Below, piece after piece: positions 22,716 through 30,918 of a DNA stretch of 64,000 nt. Source of the stretch: WQXF01 sp031552825 (lineage in GTDB: Bacteria > Bacillota > Clostridia > Christensenellales > Aristaeellaceae); the NCBI GenBank assembly GCA_031552825.1, contig JAVBMD010000014.1, forward strand, positions 1-64,000. The letters run 5' to 3'. Positions within the stretch are counted from its first letter, which is position 1. Each line of letters starts with the position of its first letter. The notes under the pieces are model-generated. The model was not told the origin of the DNA and made no database searches. It worked only from the letters and a program-made list of their open reading frames with translations. Position numbers and translations under genes: made by a program.

Positions 22716-23279
22716 ATGAAGAAACTTCTCTCTATGATCCTCGTGCTCACCCTCGTGCTGGTTTGCGTCGCCTGCACCTCCGCCACCGCGTTGGCTGAGA
22801 ACAAGACCGGCCTCGGCATCGTCACCTCTATCGGCTCCTCTACCCCCGTGGGCGAGAAGGACGGCGAAAAGACCAACGGCCGCGCGCAGGTCGATTCCAC
22901 TGTTTGCGCCGTGACCATCGACGACAAAAACACCATCGTTTCCATCTCCTTCGACGTCGCGCAGACCCGCGTGGACTTCGCGCCCGACGGCACCTTGGTC
23001 TCCGACTTGGCCGCCCCCGTCAAGAGCAAGGTGGAACTGAAGGAAGGCTATAACATGAAGGGCAACTCCGCCATCGGCCTGGAGCTCTTCGAGCAGGTTG
23101 CCAACCTCGAAAAGTATTGCGTGGGCAAGACCGTTGAGGACGTGCTCAAGACCCCGCTCTATCAGCGCGATGACCACCACACCCGCGTGGGCGACACCGA
23201 GGATCTGAAAGCCACCGTGTCGATCGACATCGGCGCTTACCTCGATGCGCTGGAGAAGGCCGCTGCCAACGCGAAGTAA
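22716..23279 (+). CDS. Exported protein of unknown function, 187 aa
   Basis: This protein has an N-terminal signal (MKKLLSMILVLTLVLVCVAC). It may be a lipoprotein (VCVAC) or be cut after ATALA, with the latter looking more like a signal-peptidase-I site. The mature part begins ENKTGLGIVTSIGSSTPVG and has regular beta-type alternation. It resembles exported immunogen/FMN-bind-like proteins of Clostridia, but the covalent-flavin motif (S/T-G-A-S/T) is not present, so flavinylation by the neighbouring ApbE is not supported. AAGGAGG is 8 bases before the ATG. A hairpin terminator follows, so it appears to be a single-gene unit. Confidence 0.85.
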   Translation: MKKLLSMILVLTLVLVCVACTSATALAENKTGLGIVTSIGSSTPVGEKDGEKTNGRAQVDSTVCAVTIDDKNTIVSISFDVAQTRVDFAPDGTLVSDLAAPVKSKVELKEGYNMKGNSAIGLELFEQVANLEKYCVGKTVEDVLKTPLYQRDDHHTRVGDTEDLKATVSIDIGAYLDALEKAAANAK

Positions 23280-23299
23280 TTCGATTGAATCGCAAAAAG

Positions 23300-23322
23300 G
23301 GCTCCCACATGGGAGCCTTTTC
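23300..23322 (+). terminator. Rho-independent terminator
   Basis: Stem GGCTCCC (23300-23306) pairs with GGGAGCC (23311-23317) across the loop ACAT and is followed by TTTTC. It is 20 bp after the stop of the exported protein gene. Confidence 0.85.
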
Positions 23323-23336
23323 TGGTATCATGAGGC

Positions 23337-23500
23337 GGAACGGAATCCCTCCACCGCTGCGGCGGTCCCCCTCCCTTTAACAAGGGAGGCTTTTGGAGGC
23401 TGATATATGTTTCTGTATTTATAAAAGGTTCACAATTCCGACTCCCAGCCCACCTTGTCAAAGGGGGGAGAGCCGCGTGAGCGGCGAAGGGATTCCGCCT
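23337..23500. repeat. M-family element, complete copy
   Basis: This copy has both terminal GGAATCCC / GGGATTCC ends, outer hairpins ACCGCtgcGGCGGT-type on the left and GCCGCgtgaGCGGC on the right, inner CCTCCC/GGGAGG hairpins, and the core GGAGGCTGATATATG. It lies between the terminator of the exported protein and apbE, so the apbE promoter must lie within or beside it. Confidence 0.85.
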
Positions 23501-23531
23501 CCACCGCATCTAAAACGAAGGGACTGCTCTT

Positions 23532-24629
23532 ATGCGCCTGAAACACACCATCGCCCTCGCGCTGTGCCTATGTCTGCTCACGGCCTGCGCGCCCGCCCCT
23601 GCCGCCGCGCCGGTGCAGGAGCGCTTCTCCATGAGCTTTTTCGATACCTTCGATACGCTGATTACCATCCTCGCCTACGCGCCCGATGAGCAGACCTTCA
23701 AGGCCGCCACCGACGCGGCGCACGCCTATTTTCAGCGCCTGCACAAGCTGTACGACGGCTACAACGCCTATGACGGCATCAACAACCTATACACGCTGAA
23801 TCAAGAGGCCGCCAAGGGACCGGTGAAGGTGGAGCCGGAGCTGATGAACCTGCTGCTGTTCTGCCGCGAGCGCCAGCCGCTTACGCAGGGCGCCTGCAAC
23901 ATCGCGATGGGCGCGGTGCTAGAGATTTGGCACGACTACCGCGAAGCGGGCATCGCCGATATCGAGCATGCGCAGCTGCCGCCGATGGCGGAACTGCAAG
24001 CCGCCGCGCAGCACACCGACATGGCCGACCTGCTGCTGGATCCGGAGCGCGGCACGGTGCAGTACGCCGATCCGCTCCTCAAGCTGGATTTGGGCGCGGT
24101 GGCCAAGGGTTACGCCGCCGAACTGGTGGCGCAACAGCTGCTGGCCTCGGCCACGCCCTCCTTCGCCATCAACGCCGGGGGCAACGTGCGCCTCGGCAAC
24201 CCGCCGCTGGACGGCCGCCGCAACGCTTGGGGCATCGGCATCCAGAACCCGCGCGGCAACGTATTCTCCGCGCCCACTGAGGACAATGTGGAAACCTTTT
24301 TCGCCGCCAACCTCTCACTGGTGAGCAGCGGCGATTATCAGCGCTATTACCTCGTCAGCGGCCAGCGCTACCATCACCTGATCGATCCGGCCACACTGAT
24401 GCCCGGCGCGCACTATCAGGCCGTCACCGTGCTGACCGAGGACTCCGGCATGGCCGACCTGCTTTCGACGGCGGCGTTCCTGCTGCCGCTGGAGCAGAGT
24501 CGCGCGCTGGTGGCCTCGCTGGAGGGCGTGGAGGCGCTGTGGGTGCTGCCCGACGGCACGGTGGAGATGAGCGAAGGCGCGCGCAAGCTGGCCAAGAGCG
24601 CCGGGGCGACGTCGCTGATCGGGAAGTAA
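23532..24629 (+). CDS. apbE: FAD:protein FMN transferase
   Basis: ApbE attaches FMN covalently to Ser/Thr of target flavoproteins outside the membrane. The length is 365 aa, normal for the family. It starts with a lipoprotein signal (ALCLCLLTACAPAPA). Family features are SFFDTFDTLITI near the N-terminus, KLDLGAVAKGYAAE, the AINAGGNVRLG glycine-rich segment, and DSGMADLLSTAAFLLPLE near the C-terminus. No obvious flavoprotein target (RnfG/NqrC-like) is in the window. The upstream exported protein is a candidate partner by position only. Confidence 0.95.
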   Translation: MRLKHTIALALCLCLLTACAPAPAAAPVQERFSMSFFDTFDTLITILAYAPDEQTFKAATDAAHAYFQRLHKLYDGYNAYDGINNLYTLNQEAAKGPVKVEPELMNLLLFCRERQPLTQGACNIAMGAVLEIWHDYREAGIADIEHAQLPPMAELQAAAQHTDMADLLLDPERGTVQYADPLLKLDLGAVAKGYAAELVAQQLLASATPSFAINAGGNVRLGNPPLDGRRNAWGIGIQNPRGNVFSAPTEDNVETFFAANLSLVSSGDYQRYYLVSGQRYHHLIDPATLMPGAHYQAVTVLTEDSGMADLLSTAAFLLPLEQSRALVASLEGVEALWVLPDGTVEMSEGARKLAKSAGATSLIGK

Positions 24630-24651
24630 GCGGGAAGCTTGGAAGCATCAG

Positions 24652-24686
24652 AAAACCGGGCGGCGTGCGCTGCCCGGTTTCTTTTT
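24652..24686. terminator. Terminator after apbE
   Basis: AAACCGGGC (24653-24661) pairs with GCCCGGTTT (24672-24680) and the stem is followed by CTTTTT. It lies 23 bp past the apbE stop and 10 bp before the stop of the convergent restriction gene, so it may serve both strands. Confidence 0.85.
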
Positions 24687-24695
24687 GCCACCTAC

Positions 24696-25907
24696 TTATT
24701 GATCGGTTTGTCGCGCGCGAACCAGTTCAACGAATGCGCTCATATTCATGAGCCACCTACGCTGTTGCCCCGAATAGGTACTATGCAGTCCCTCTGGAAC
24801 AATCAATTGCAGCCTATTATGAATCATTTCTCTTGTTTGGTTTTCGCTGATAGCCGCTTCCAGCGTCAATAAATGCTTGGCCTCAATCCGCTTGGCTTCA
24901 GAGAGCACCTGCCTCCAGCGATCTTTGCAGGTGCTTTTTACGCCAAGCATAGTTAGAAGCGAAACATCAAATGTCGGGCTATGGTACTCTTCGATGCTTG
25001 GAAAAATGAAATCCGGCTTCGCGTTGTTTTCCGTTATTTTTGTTCTATCGTATCGGATATGACGGCTGATGAACAACTGCTCCACATGATTTTCCAGCGC
25101 CTGTCCAACGCGGCTTTTTCTTCTATTCTGAACCGAAAGAGAATACTTCAAGAAGCTATCAACATCGCCTTCGAAACCTTTTACAAGTCGCTCCGCTATC
25201 AAGTGTTTCTCAAGTGTGCGGAACAAAATTTCCTCGCGTTCCATCCATCCCATCAAGACGGCATCTGGGTCATCGGTTGGATACAGATCTGGTAAAGTTG
25301 AACGGGCAAATGCAGAAAAGTCCCTTGTTGAGGGAAATTTTTCACCGAAGCGCCGGAGCATATCTTCAAGAAAAGACTCCTCATTTTCTTCAACCGCTAT
25401 GCCTAATTCCTCTAAGATAAGCCTTGAGGCAAAAGCGATTCGATCTTGCTCACTTTCAAGCTCTTCACGAACAGAGAAACCGGGGTGAGCGGTATCTTCA
25501 AAGCCGAAGATCCATTTGATTTGATTGCCGATTGTCGAACCACACTCCGCAATAACGACCAGTACGGTTTCATCCGGTCTCAGTCCGATAAAAAGCTCGT
25601 CCCCGGCTGAAGCACAAACTGAAACCGCTGTTGTTGGGAAATACATACGATATTCGCTACGTGTGGCGTGGCGCTCCCTAGCATCGTACCATGTAAGAAA
25701 TCCGTCGTCCATTGGTGGATCGTCATCATTGTCATTTAAATAGATAAAACGAGCACGAAAAGTGCGCTTTCCCGTGCCGAAAATTTTCTTCAGTGGCGTC
25801 ACACCATTTAGTTCATGCTGGTTGCTGGCTGCAGGATCCGCTTCGACTGCGCTCAAAACTTTAGCGGCAATGCCCTTGAAGTATTGAGAAAGAAACCCTT
25901 TCTTCAC
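24696..25907 (-). CDS. Type II restriction endonuclease, EcoRII-like
   Basis: This protein has 403 aa, nearly the same length as EcoRII (about 404). The N-terminal part (about 40-140) looks like the EcoRII effector DNA-binding domain. The C-terminal part carries KPDF, then YHS, LTMLGVKSTCKDRWRQVL and KHLLTLE. The acidic and lysine residues of the nuclease site fall at D299, Y308, K324 and K328. From memory these match EcoRII numbering; this should be confirmed. EcoRII cuts before CCWGG and needs two sites. The specificity here is inferred. It overlaps the methylase gene by 4 bases. The region is clearly lower in GC than its flanks, a sign of transfer. Confidence 0.93.
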   Translation of the reverse strand: MKKGFLSQYFKGIAAKVLSAVEADPAASNQHELNGVTPLKKIFGTGKRTFRARFIYLNDNDDDPPMDDGFLTWYDARERHATRSEYRMYFPTTAVSVCASAGDELFIGLRPDETVLVVIAECGSTIGNQIKWIFGFEDTAHPGFSVREELESEQDRIAFASRLILEELGIAVEENEESFLEDMLRRFGEKFPSTRDFSAFARSTLPDLYPTDDPDAVLMGWMEREEILFRTLEKHLIAERLVKGFEGDVDSFLKYSLSVQNRRKSRVGQALENHVEQLFISRHIRYDRTKITENNAKPDFIFPSIEEYHSPTFDVSLLTMLGVKSTCKDRWRQVLSEAKRIEAKHLLTLEAAISENQTREMIHNRLQLIVPEGLHSTYSGQQRRWLMNMSAFVELVRARQTDQ

Positions 25908-26962
25908 AGGCTCACCGCCCTTTTATACGCAGGAAACGCTTCAGAGATTGCCGGTTGCCTTTTTATATAGGGTTCCATCACTTTGGCTACCGCTTTAATC
26001 ACAGGTACAACGACGGAATTGCCAAACTGCTTATACGCCTGTGTGTCTGACACCACGATCTTATAAGCATCATCAAAGCCCATTAGACGGGCACATTCTC
26101 GTGGCGTAAGCCTGCGCGGATTCCTATTGCTCCCCCTAGAGACAAGAATTTCTGAACCGTCCTTATAATACCGCGCGGATAAGGTGCGAGCAATATCGTC
26201 TTTTGTTACCAACCCAAAGCCAAAGCCATTTCCCTTTGCCTTATGCTTAGCGGCATAATCCTGCAGATATTTCCACAGATTGTCGGTAAGTGTATATTTA
26301 GCATGCACTTTCCCCTTCTCACCCGCCGTATAGGGTGGTTGCGGGGATTCTGATCCGTCTTCAGGATGCAAAATGCTTTTTAGCACCGGATGGGCATCGG
26401 GCATTTCTAGCATATCCCACGAAAAATCCACGTCCTCTTGGAACCCAACGATTATGATGCGCTCGCGATGTTGCGGAACCCAAGACTGACCATCGATGAT
26501 TTTAGAAAAAACATGATAACCCAATTCCTGCTTTAGTGTAGTCATGATGATTTCAAATGTCTGTCCTTTATTGTGGGACACCAGATTTTTTACATTCTCT
26601 AAGAGAAAGGCTTTAGGCCGCTTTGCCGCGATAATCCTAGCGACATCAAAGAACAGCGTCCCCTGCGTCGTACATTCGAAGCCGTGAGGCCGCCCTAAAG
26701 CATTTTTCTTAGAAATACCCGCAATCGAAAATGGCTGGCAAGGGAAGCCGGCCAACAAAACGTCATGATCCGGAATCGCTTCGGCCGGATATTGAACGAT
26801 ATCCCCGATAAAATTTTCTTCTTCGCCAAAGTTTGCCTGATAGGTCTTTTTTGACCAATCGTTCCATTCACTTGTAAAAACGCATCGTCCGCCGATAGAT
26901 TCAAAGCCCAAGCGAATACCACCTATGCCCGCGAACAAATCGATGAAGGTAAAATCACCCAT
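25904..26962 (-). CDS. DNA cytosine-5 methyltransferase of the EcoRII-type pair
   Basis: This is a C5-cytosine DNA methyltransferase, 352 aa. The SAM motif DLFAGIGGIRLGF is at residues 8-20, the catalytic motif FPCQPFS has Cys75, ENVKNLV follows, then QHRERIIIVGF, and the C-terminal motif QFGNSVVVPVI. It is the protective partner of the downstream nuclease (4-base overlap) and would be expected to modify CCWGG. GGAGGTG precedes the ATG at 26962. Low GC matches the nuclease gene. No vsr-type repair gene is present. Confidence 0.95.
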   Translation of the reverse strand: MGDFTFIDLFAGIGGIRLGFESIGGRCVFTSEWNDWSKKTYQANFGEEENFIGDIVQYPAEAIPDHDVLLAGFPCQPFSIAGISKKNALGRPHGFECTTQGTLFFDVARIIAAKRPKAFLLENVKNLVSHNKGQTFEIIMTTLKQELGYHVFSKIIDGQSWVPQHRERIIIVGFQEDVDFSWDMLEMPDAHPVLKSILHPEDGSESPQPPYTAGEKGKVHAKYTLTDNLWKYLQDYAAKHKAKGNGFGFGLVTKDDIARTLSARYYKDGSEILVSRGSNRNPRRLTPRECARLMGFDDAYKIVVSDTQAYKQFGNSVVVPVIKAVAKVMEPYIKRQPAISEAFPAYKRAVSL

Positions 26963-27104
26963 CGTTTCACCTCCACATATATCTCTCAATATAAATTATA
27001 ACACAAAAAAAACGACTACTCAATATTTTCAACAGAAGCAAAGCGCAACTGCAAGGTGTTAAGGCATAAGTGGCAAACTGTTACGGCATTGTACTGCCCG
27101 CTAT

Positions 27105-28385
27105 CTACGCCTCCCGCTGCCTTCGCGGGCGCAGCCTGCGCAGCAGCGCCGCAAGCTCCCCCTTTTTGAACACGAACAAATCAGCCAGCGGCACCGTGTA
27201 CGTGCGCAGGAAGTAGAGCAGGAACGCCGCGCCGGATACTGTATAGGAAAGCACCGAGGCCAGCGCGGCCCCGTCGATGCCCCAAAGCGGGATCGACACC
27301 CAGTTGCCGACGATGTTGACCAGCACGCTACCCGCCAGCATGATGAGGTACGCGGTTTTGCGCCCCTCGGCCAGCAGCAGCGTGCCGATCAGCTTGAAGT
27401 AGGACATGCTCAGGATGCCGGTGAGCAGGATCACCGTGACGCGGTAGGAGGGCAGGAACGCCGCGCCGCGCAGCAGCAGGATGGCGGGCTTGCCGAACAG
27501 GATGATGCCGCCGATGATGACCAGCGTGATATAGAAATTGATCTTGAGCGAGAAGGTGACGTTGGCGACGGCGTCCTTGCGCACGGTGCGGGAAAACAGC
27601 ACCTCGCGGAAGGCGTCGGAGATGATCCAGCCATATTCGGCCAGCCCGATACCGGCCTGATAGAAGCCGATCTGCGCATCCACGACACCCAGCCACTTGA
27701 GCATGATGACGTCGAGCCGATAGTTGAGCGTCAGCAGCAGCGTGGTAATCATCGCCACCATGCCGAAACCAAAGATCTTTTTCAAAAAGCCTAGGTCGGC
27801 GCGCAACGGGTTGCCGATGCGCCGGAACTTGCGCAGCACCATCACCACCGTGATGACGTTGCCCACCGCCACCAGCGCCATCGCCACGATCAGCGAAGGC
27901 GCGAGGGTGAAATACGCCAGCACGATAATCAGCGTATTGAGTACGCGCGCCATCAGGAACACGACGTTTTTGTACTTAACATCCTCCACCATAATCAGGA
28001 AGCTGAGCTGGTTGCCCAGCACCTGAACGGGGGTGAGCAGACAGACGATGGTCAGCGCGAAGTTGTGCAGCGTAGCCGCCAGCACGAAGCCAACCACGGT
28101 ATACACCACAAACTGCAGCGTGAAGATGCGCAAAAACTTGTCGAGCACGTCGGGCTCATCCAAGCGCTTATGATACGGATAAGGCTGGTACAGGCCAAAG
28201 TTGGCCACCACCGCCACGGTGGTCAGCAGCGTATTGATATAGGCATACTGCCCCATCAGCGCTGGCCCCAGATAGCGCGAGGAAAAGGAGGTTGCGACCA
28301 GCCCGATCAGCAGCGAAACCACCTTGGTGAACACGGTGAAGGCATAATCGTTGCGCGTGAGGCGCAGCAGTGCGTTGTCTCTCAT
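27105..28385 (-). CDS. Polysaccharide flippase (Wzx/RfbX-like, MATE superfamily)
   Basis: This is a 426-aa protein with about 12 predicted membrane spans and no signal peptide. It begins MRDNALLRLTRNDYAFTVFTK, and SSRYLGPALMGQYAYI is typical of oligosaccharide-lipid flippases. It would move lipid-linked glycan units across the membrane. No glycosyltransferase cluster surrounds it, so its substrate is unknown. AGAAGGAA precedes the ATG. High GC returns immediately after the restriction pair, so this gene belongs to the host backbone. Confidence 0.88.
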   Translation of the reverse strand: MRDNALLRLTRNDYAFTVFTKVVSLLIGLVATSFSSRYLGPALMGQYAYINTLLTTVAVVANFGLYQPYPYHKRLDEPDVLDKFLRIFTLQFVVYTVVGFVLAATLHNFALTIVCLLTPVQVLGNQLSFLIMVEDVKYKNVVFLMARVLNTLIIVLAYFTLAPSLIVAMALVAVGNVITVVMVLRKFRRIGNPLRADLGFLKKIFGFGMVAMITTLLLTLNYRLDVIMLKWLGVVDAQIGFYQAGIGLAEYGWIISDAFREVLFSRTVRKDAVANVTFSLKINFYITLVIIGGIILFGKPAILLLRGAAFLPSYRVTVILLTGILSMSYFKLIGTLLLAEGRKTAYLIMLAGSVLVNIVGNWVSIPLWGIDGAALASVLSYTVSGAAFLLYFLRTYTVPLADLFVFKKGELAALLRRLRPRRQREA

Positions 28386-28514
28386 GATTTCCTTCTCTGG
28401 CGGTCGAGGGAAAAATGGCTGTGCTCAGTCTGCATCGATCCGCCGCTTTTCATGCGTAGCGCATAGGCTTCATTATAGCGCGGTTGGCGGGTTTCGTCAA
28501 AGAGGGAGACGGCT

Positions 28515-29378
28515 TCACATCGTTCCCCGAAATCCCTTGCCGATGATTTCGCTGGTATTGGTAATCATGATAAAAGCCTGCTGATCGGTTTGCCGCACGA
28601 AGGCGCGCAGGCGCACCGCCTGCATGCGGTTGGTGGCGCAAAGGATGACGGTGCGCGCCTCGCCCGAATAGGCGCCGAAGGCCGGGTAGCGCGTCGCGCC
28701 GCGGTTCAGCTCGCCGACGATGTAGGCGCAAACCTCCTCCGGCTTGGCGGTGACGATGGTAAAAAACTTGCTGCGGTTGAGGCCTTCGATCACCAGATCC
28801 ACCACTTGGCTCTTGAGGAGCAGGCCCAGCAGCGAAAACAGCCCCACCTCGATGCCGTACACCAGCAGCGAGGAGGAGGCGATCACAACGTCGGTCAGCA
28901 GCAGCGCGTTGCCGATGTTCAGCGAGGTATGGCGCTTGAGCAGCATGGCGAGGATGTCGGTACCGCCGGTGCTGGCGTAGATGTTGAACAAAATCGCCGA
29001 GCCGATGGCCGGAAGCATCACGGAAAAGAACAGTTCCAGCATCGGTTGGGTGGTCAGCGGCGCGGTCAGCGGCACGAAGCGCTCCAGCGCGCTGAGCGAG
29101 AAGGAAAGCAGCAGCGAGCAATACACCGTTTTGGTGCTAAAGCCGCGCCCAAAGGCGAGGAAGCCCACCACCAGCAGCACGCAGTTGATAATCAGCACGA
29201 AGGTGGCGGTGGAGATGCCCGGCACCAGCTTCGACACCACGATCGAAAGGCCGCTGACGCCGCCGGTGGAAAAATGATTTGGAAACTTAAAGAAGTAAAC
29301 GCCGATGGTCACCAGCAGGGTGCCCAGCGTCATCAGGAAAAGCTCCGTGAGCAGCGTAGACCGCTTCGTCTCTGGCAT
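28515..29378 (-). CDS. YitT family membrane protein (DUF161 plus DUF2179)
   Basis: This protein has 287 aa with about five membrane spans in the first 190 residues and a cytoplasmic DUF2179 domain at the C-terminus (KFFTIVTAKPEEVCAYI to FIMITNTSEIIGKGF). The FPNHFSTGGVSGLSIV segment near residue 32 is typical of YitT. The transport role is not established. The ribosome site is weak (AGAGG directly against the ATG). Confidence 0.9.
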   Translation of the reverse strand: MPETKRSTLLTELFLMTLGTLLVTIGVYFFKFPNHFSTGGVSGLSIVVSKLVPGISTATFVLIINCVLLVVGFLAFGRGFSTKTVYCSLLLSFSLSALERFVPLTAPLTTQPMLELFFSVMLPAIGSAILFNIYASTGGTDILAMLLKRHTSLNIGNALLLTDVVIASSSLLVYGIEVGLFSLLGLLLKSQVVDLVIEGLNRSKFFTIVTAKPEEVCAYIVGELNRGATRYPAFGAYSGEARTVILCATNRMQAVRLRAFVRQTDQQAFIMITNTSEIIGKGFRGTM

Positions 29379-29456
29379 CCTCTGCGCCTCGATTCTGGAT
29401 TATTCAAGCAACCCCATCATTATATTTGATTGTCGCGGGCGAAGCAATCCCCTCGC

Positions 29457-29510
29457 AAGAAAAGCACCCAAAGGAAAAGCGCCCAAAGGAAAAGCACCCA
29501 TCAGAAAAGC
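29457..29510. repeat. Short tandem repeats, 15-bp unit
   Basis: About three and a half copies of a 15-bp unit close to GAAAAGCACCCAAAG lie between the YitT gene and the protease terminator. The A/G at the eighth position alternates between copies. No coding sense is apparent. Confidence 0.8.
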
Positions 29511-29536
29511 GCCCGCCTGTTCAAACAAGCGGGCGC
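29505..29536 (-). terminator. Terminator of the S41 protease gene
   Basis: Reading leftward, GCGCCCGC (29529-29536) pairs with GCGGGCGC (29509-29516) and is followed by TTTT. It lies about 30 bp past the protease stop. The T-run side merges with the tandem repeats. Confidence 0.75.
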
Positions 29537-29565
29537 CTGCGTGTCGCCAAGCCAAATTCGCGGGT

Positions 29566-30825
29566 TTACTTCTTTTTCTTGCCCGCGGAAGCGATTTCGT
29601 CCTTGAGGGTCTCTACCGCCTTTATCAACTGCACATCCTGATCGTGCGGCACGGCGGTGCCGCGCACGCGCAGCTCCTCGGGCTGCTCCACCACGACGTC
29701 GGGCTCGATGCCCAAGCCGTGGATGCACACGCCGGAGGGGGTGTAGTAGCGCATGGTGGTCAGCAGCATGCCCGCACCATCCTCGGGGAACACGCGCATT
29801 TCCTGCACGATGCCCTTGCCGAAGGTTTTGACGCCCACCACCTTGCCCGCGCCGCGATCCTTAACCGCGCCGGTGAGGATTTCCGAGGCGCTGGCCGAAT
29901 ATTCGTTGACCAGCATCACCAGCGGCAGACCCAGCGCGTCGCCGTGCGAATAGTAATCGTCGCGGTTGCCGTAGCGATCCTCGGTGTACATCACCAAGCC
30001 TTCGGTCAGCAGCGCATCGGCGATGCCCACCGCGTCGGAAACATAGCCGCCGGGGTTGTCGCGCAGGTCGATGATGATGCCCTTGGCTTTATTCTGGGCG
30101 AAATAATCCAGCGCCTTGTAGAAGCCGCGCACGTCTGTGCCGGTGAACTCGTACAGCAGCAGATAGCCGACGCCGTCCTCCAGCATCTCATATTCGACGT
30201 TGTTGATCTCCACGGTGCGGCGCTTCATGGTCAGGTCAAAGGGTTCCTCTCCCTCGCGCCGATAGGTGACGGTCACCTTGGTGCCCGGCTCGCCGCGCAT
30301 CGCTTCCACGGCCTGCGCCATGGTGCTGCCCACGTATTCCTCGCCGTTGACCTTGAGAATCTTATCGCCGCGCAGCACGCCAGCCTCTTCGGCCGGGCTG
30401 CCCTCGAACACGCGGGTGACGGTAATCAGCTGATCCTCGGTGCCCTGCATGAGCTGCATGCCCAGCCCGGCATAGGTGCCGTTGCGCTCCTCGACCTGCT
30501 TCTCCATGCCTTCGGGCGGAATGTAAGCGGTGTACGGATCTCCCAACGAATACAGGATGGTTTCGGCAGCGAAATCCATCATCTCCTGAACGTTGGGCTC
30601 ATCGATGTAATATTTCTCAACGTTCTGGATGATTTCATCCAAGCGGGTGAACTTTTGGAGCCGTTCATATTCGCTCTTGGGAATGGTTACGGTTTCCTCC
30701 CCCGCGAATACTTTGAGCCCCGGGATCACGCCACTGGCTGCCACAGGCAGACACACGCACACCAGTAGCGCCGCGCCCAGAGCAAGAGCCGTCCACCGCT
30801 TGCTGCGCATTTTCATGGATTCCAT
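29566..30825 (-). CDS. ctpA: S41 family C-terminal processing protease
   Basis: This is a secreted or membrane-anchored serine protease, 419 aa, with an N-terminal signal anchor (ALALGAALLVCVCLPVAASG). A PDZ domain spans about 110-190 (GLGMQLMQG to GDKILKVNGEEYVG). The catalytic Ser lies in LVNEYSASASEIL and the catalytic Lys in KTFGKGIVQ. The Ser-Lys dyad is therefore intact. The length fits CtpA/CtpB of Bacillota, which trim exported proteins and act in sporulation signalling in Bacillus. The C-terminus is lysine-rich (GKKKK). It is followed by a terminator. Confidence 0.95.
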   Translation of the reverse strand: MESMKMRSKRWTALALGAALLVCVCLPVAASGVIPGLKVFAGEETVTIPKSEYERLQKFTRLDEIIQNVEKYYIDEPNVQEMMDFAAETILYSLGDPYTAYIPPEGMEKQVEERNGTYAGLGMQLMQGTEDQLITVTRVFEGSPAEEAGVLRGDKILKVNGEEYVGSTMAQAVEAMRGEPGTKVTVTYRREGEEPFDLTMKRRTVEINNVEYEMLEDGVGYLLLYEFTGTDVRGFYKALDYFAQNKAKGIIIDLRDNPGGYVSDAVGIADALLTEGLVMYTEDRYGNRDDYYSHGDALGLPLVMLVNEYSASASEILTGAVKDRGAGKVVGVKTFGKGIVQEMRVFPEDGAGMLLTTMRYYTPSGVCIHGLGIEPDVVVEQPEELRVRGTAVPHDQDVQLIKAVETLKDEIASAGKKKK

Positions 30826-30918
30826 ACTTCCTTTCTTGTTCCGCCGCGCGGTTTGGTATTGCGCGGTACGCTTTGGAATATCACCTGATCCCTCGCCCGG
30901 CGAAGGTAGCTTACCCGA

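Noticed and set aside
22716..23279. The exported protein as a covalent flavoprotein target of ApbE
   Set aside because: Position is suggestive, but no S/T-G-A-S/T flavinylation motif is present.
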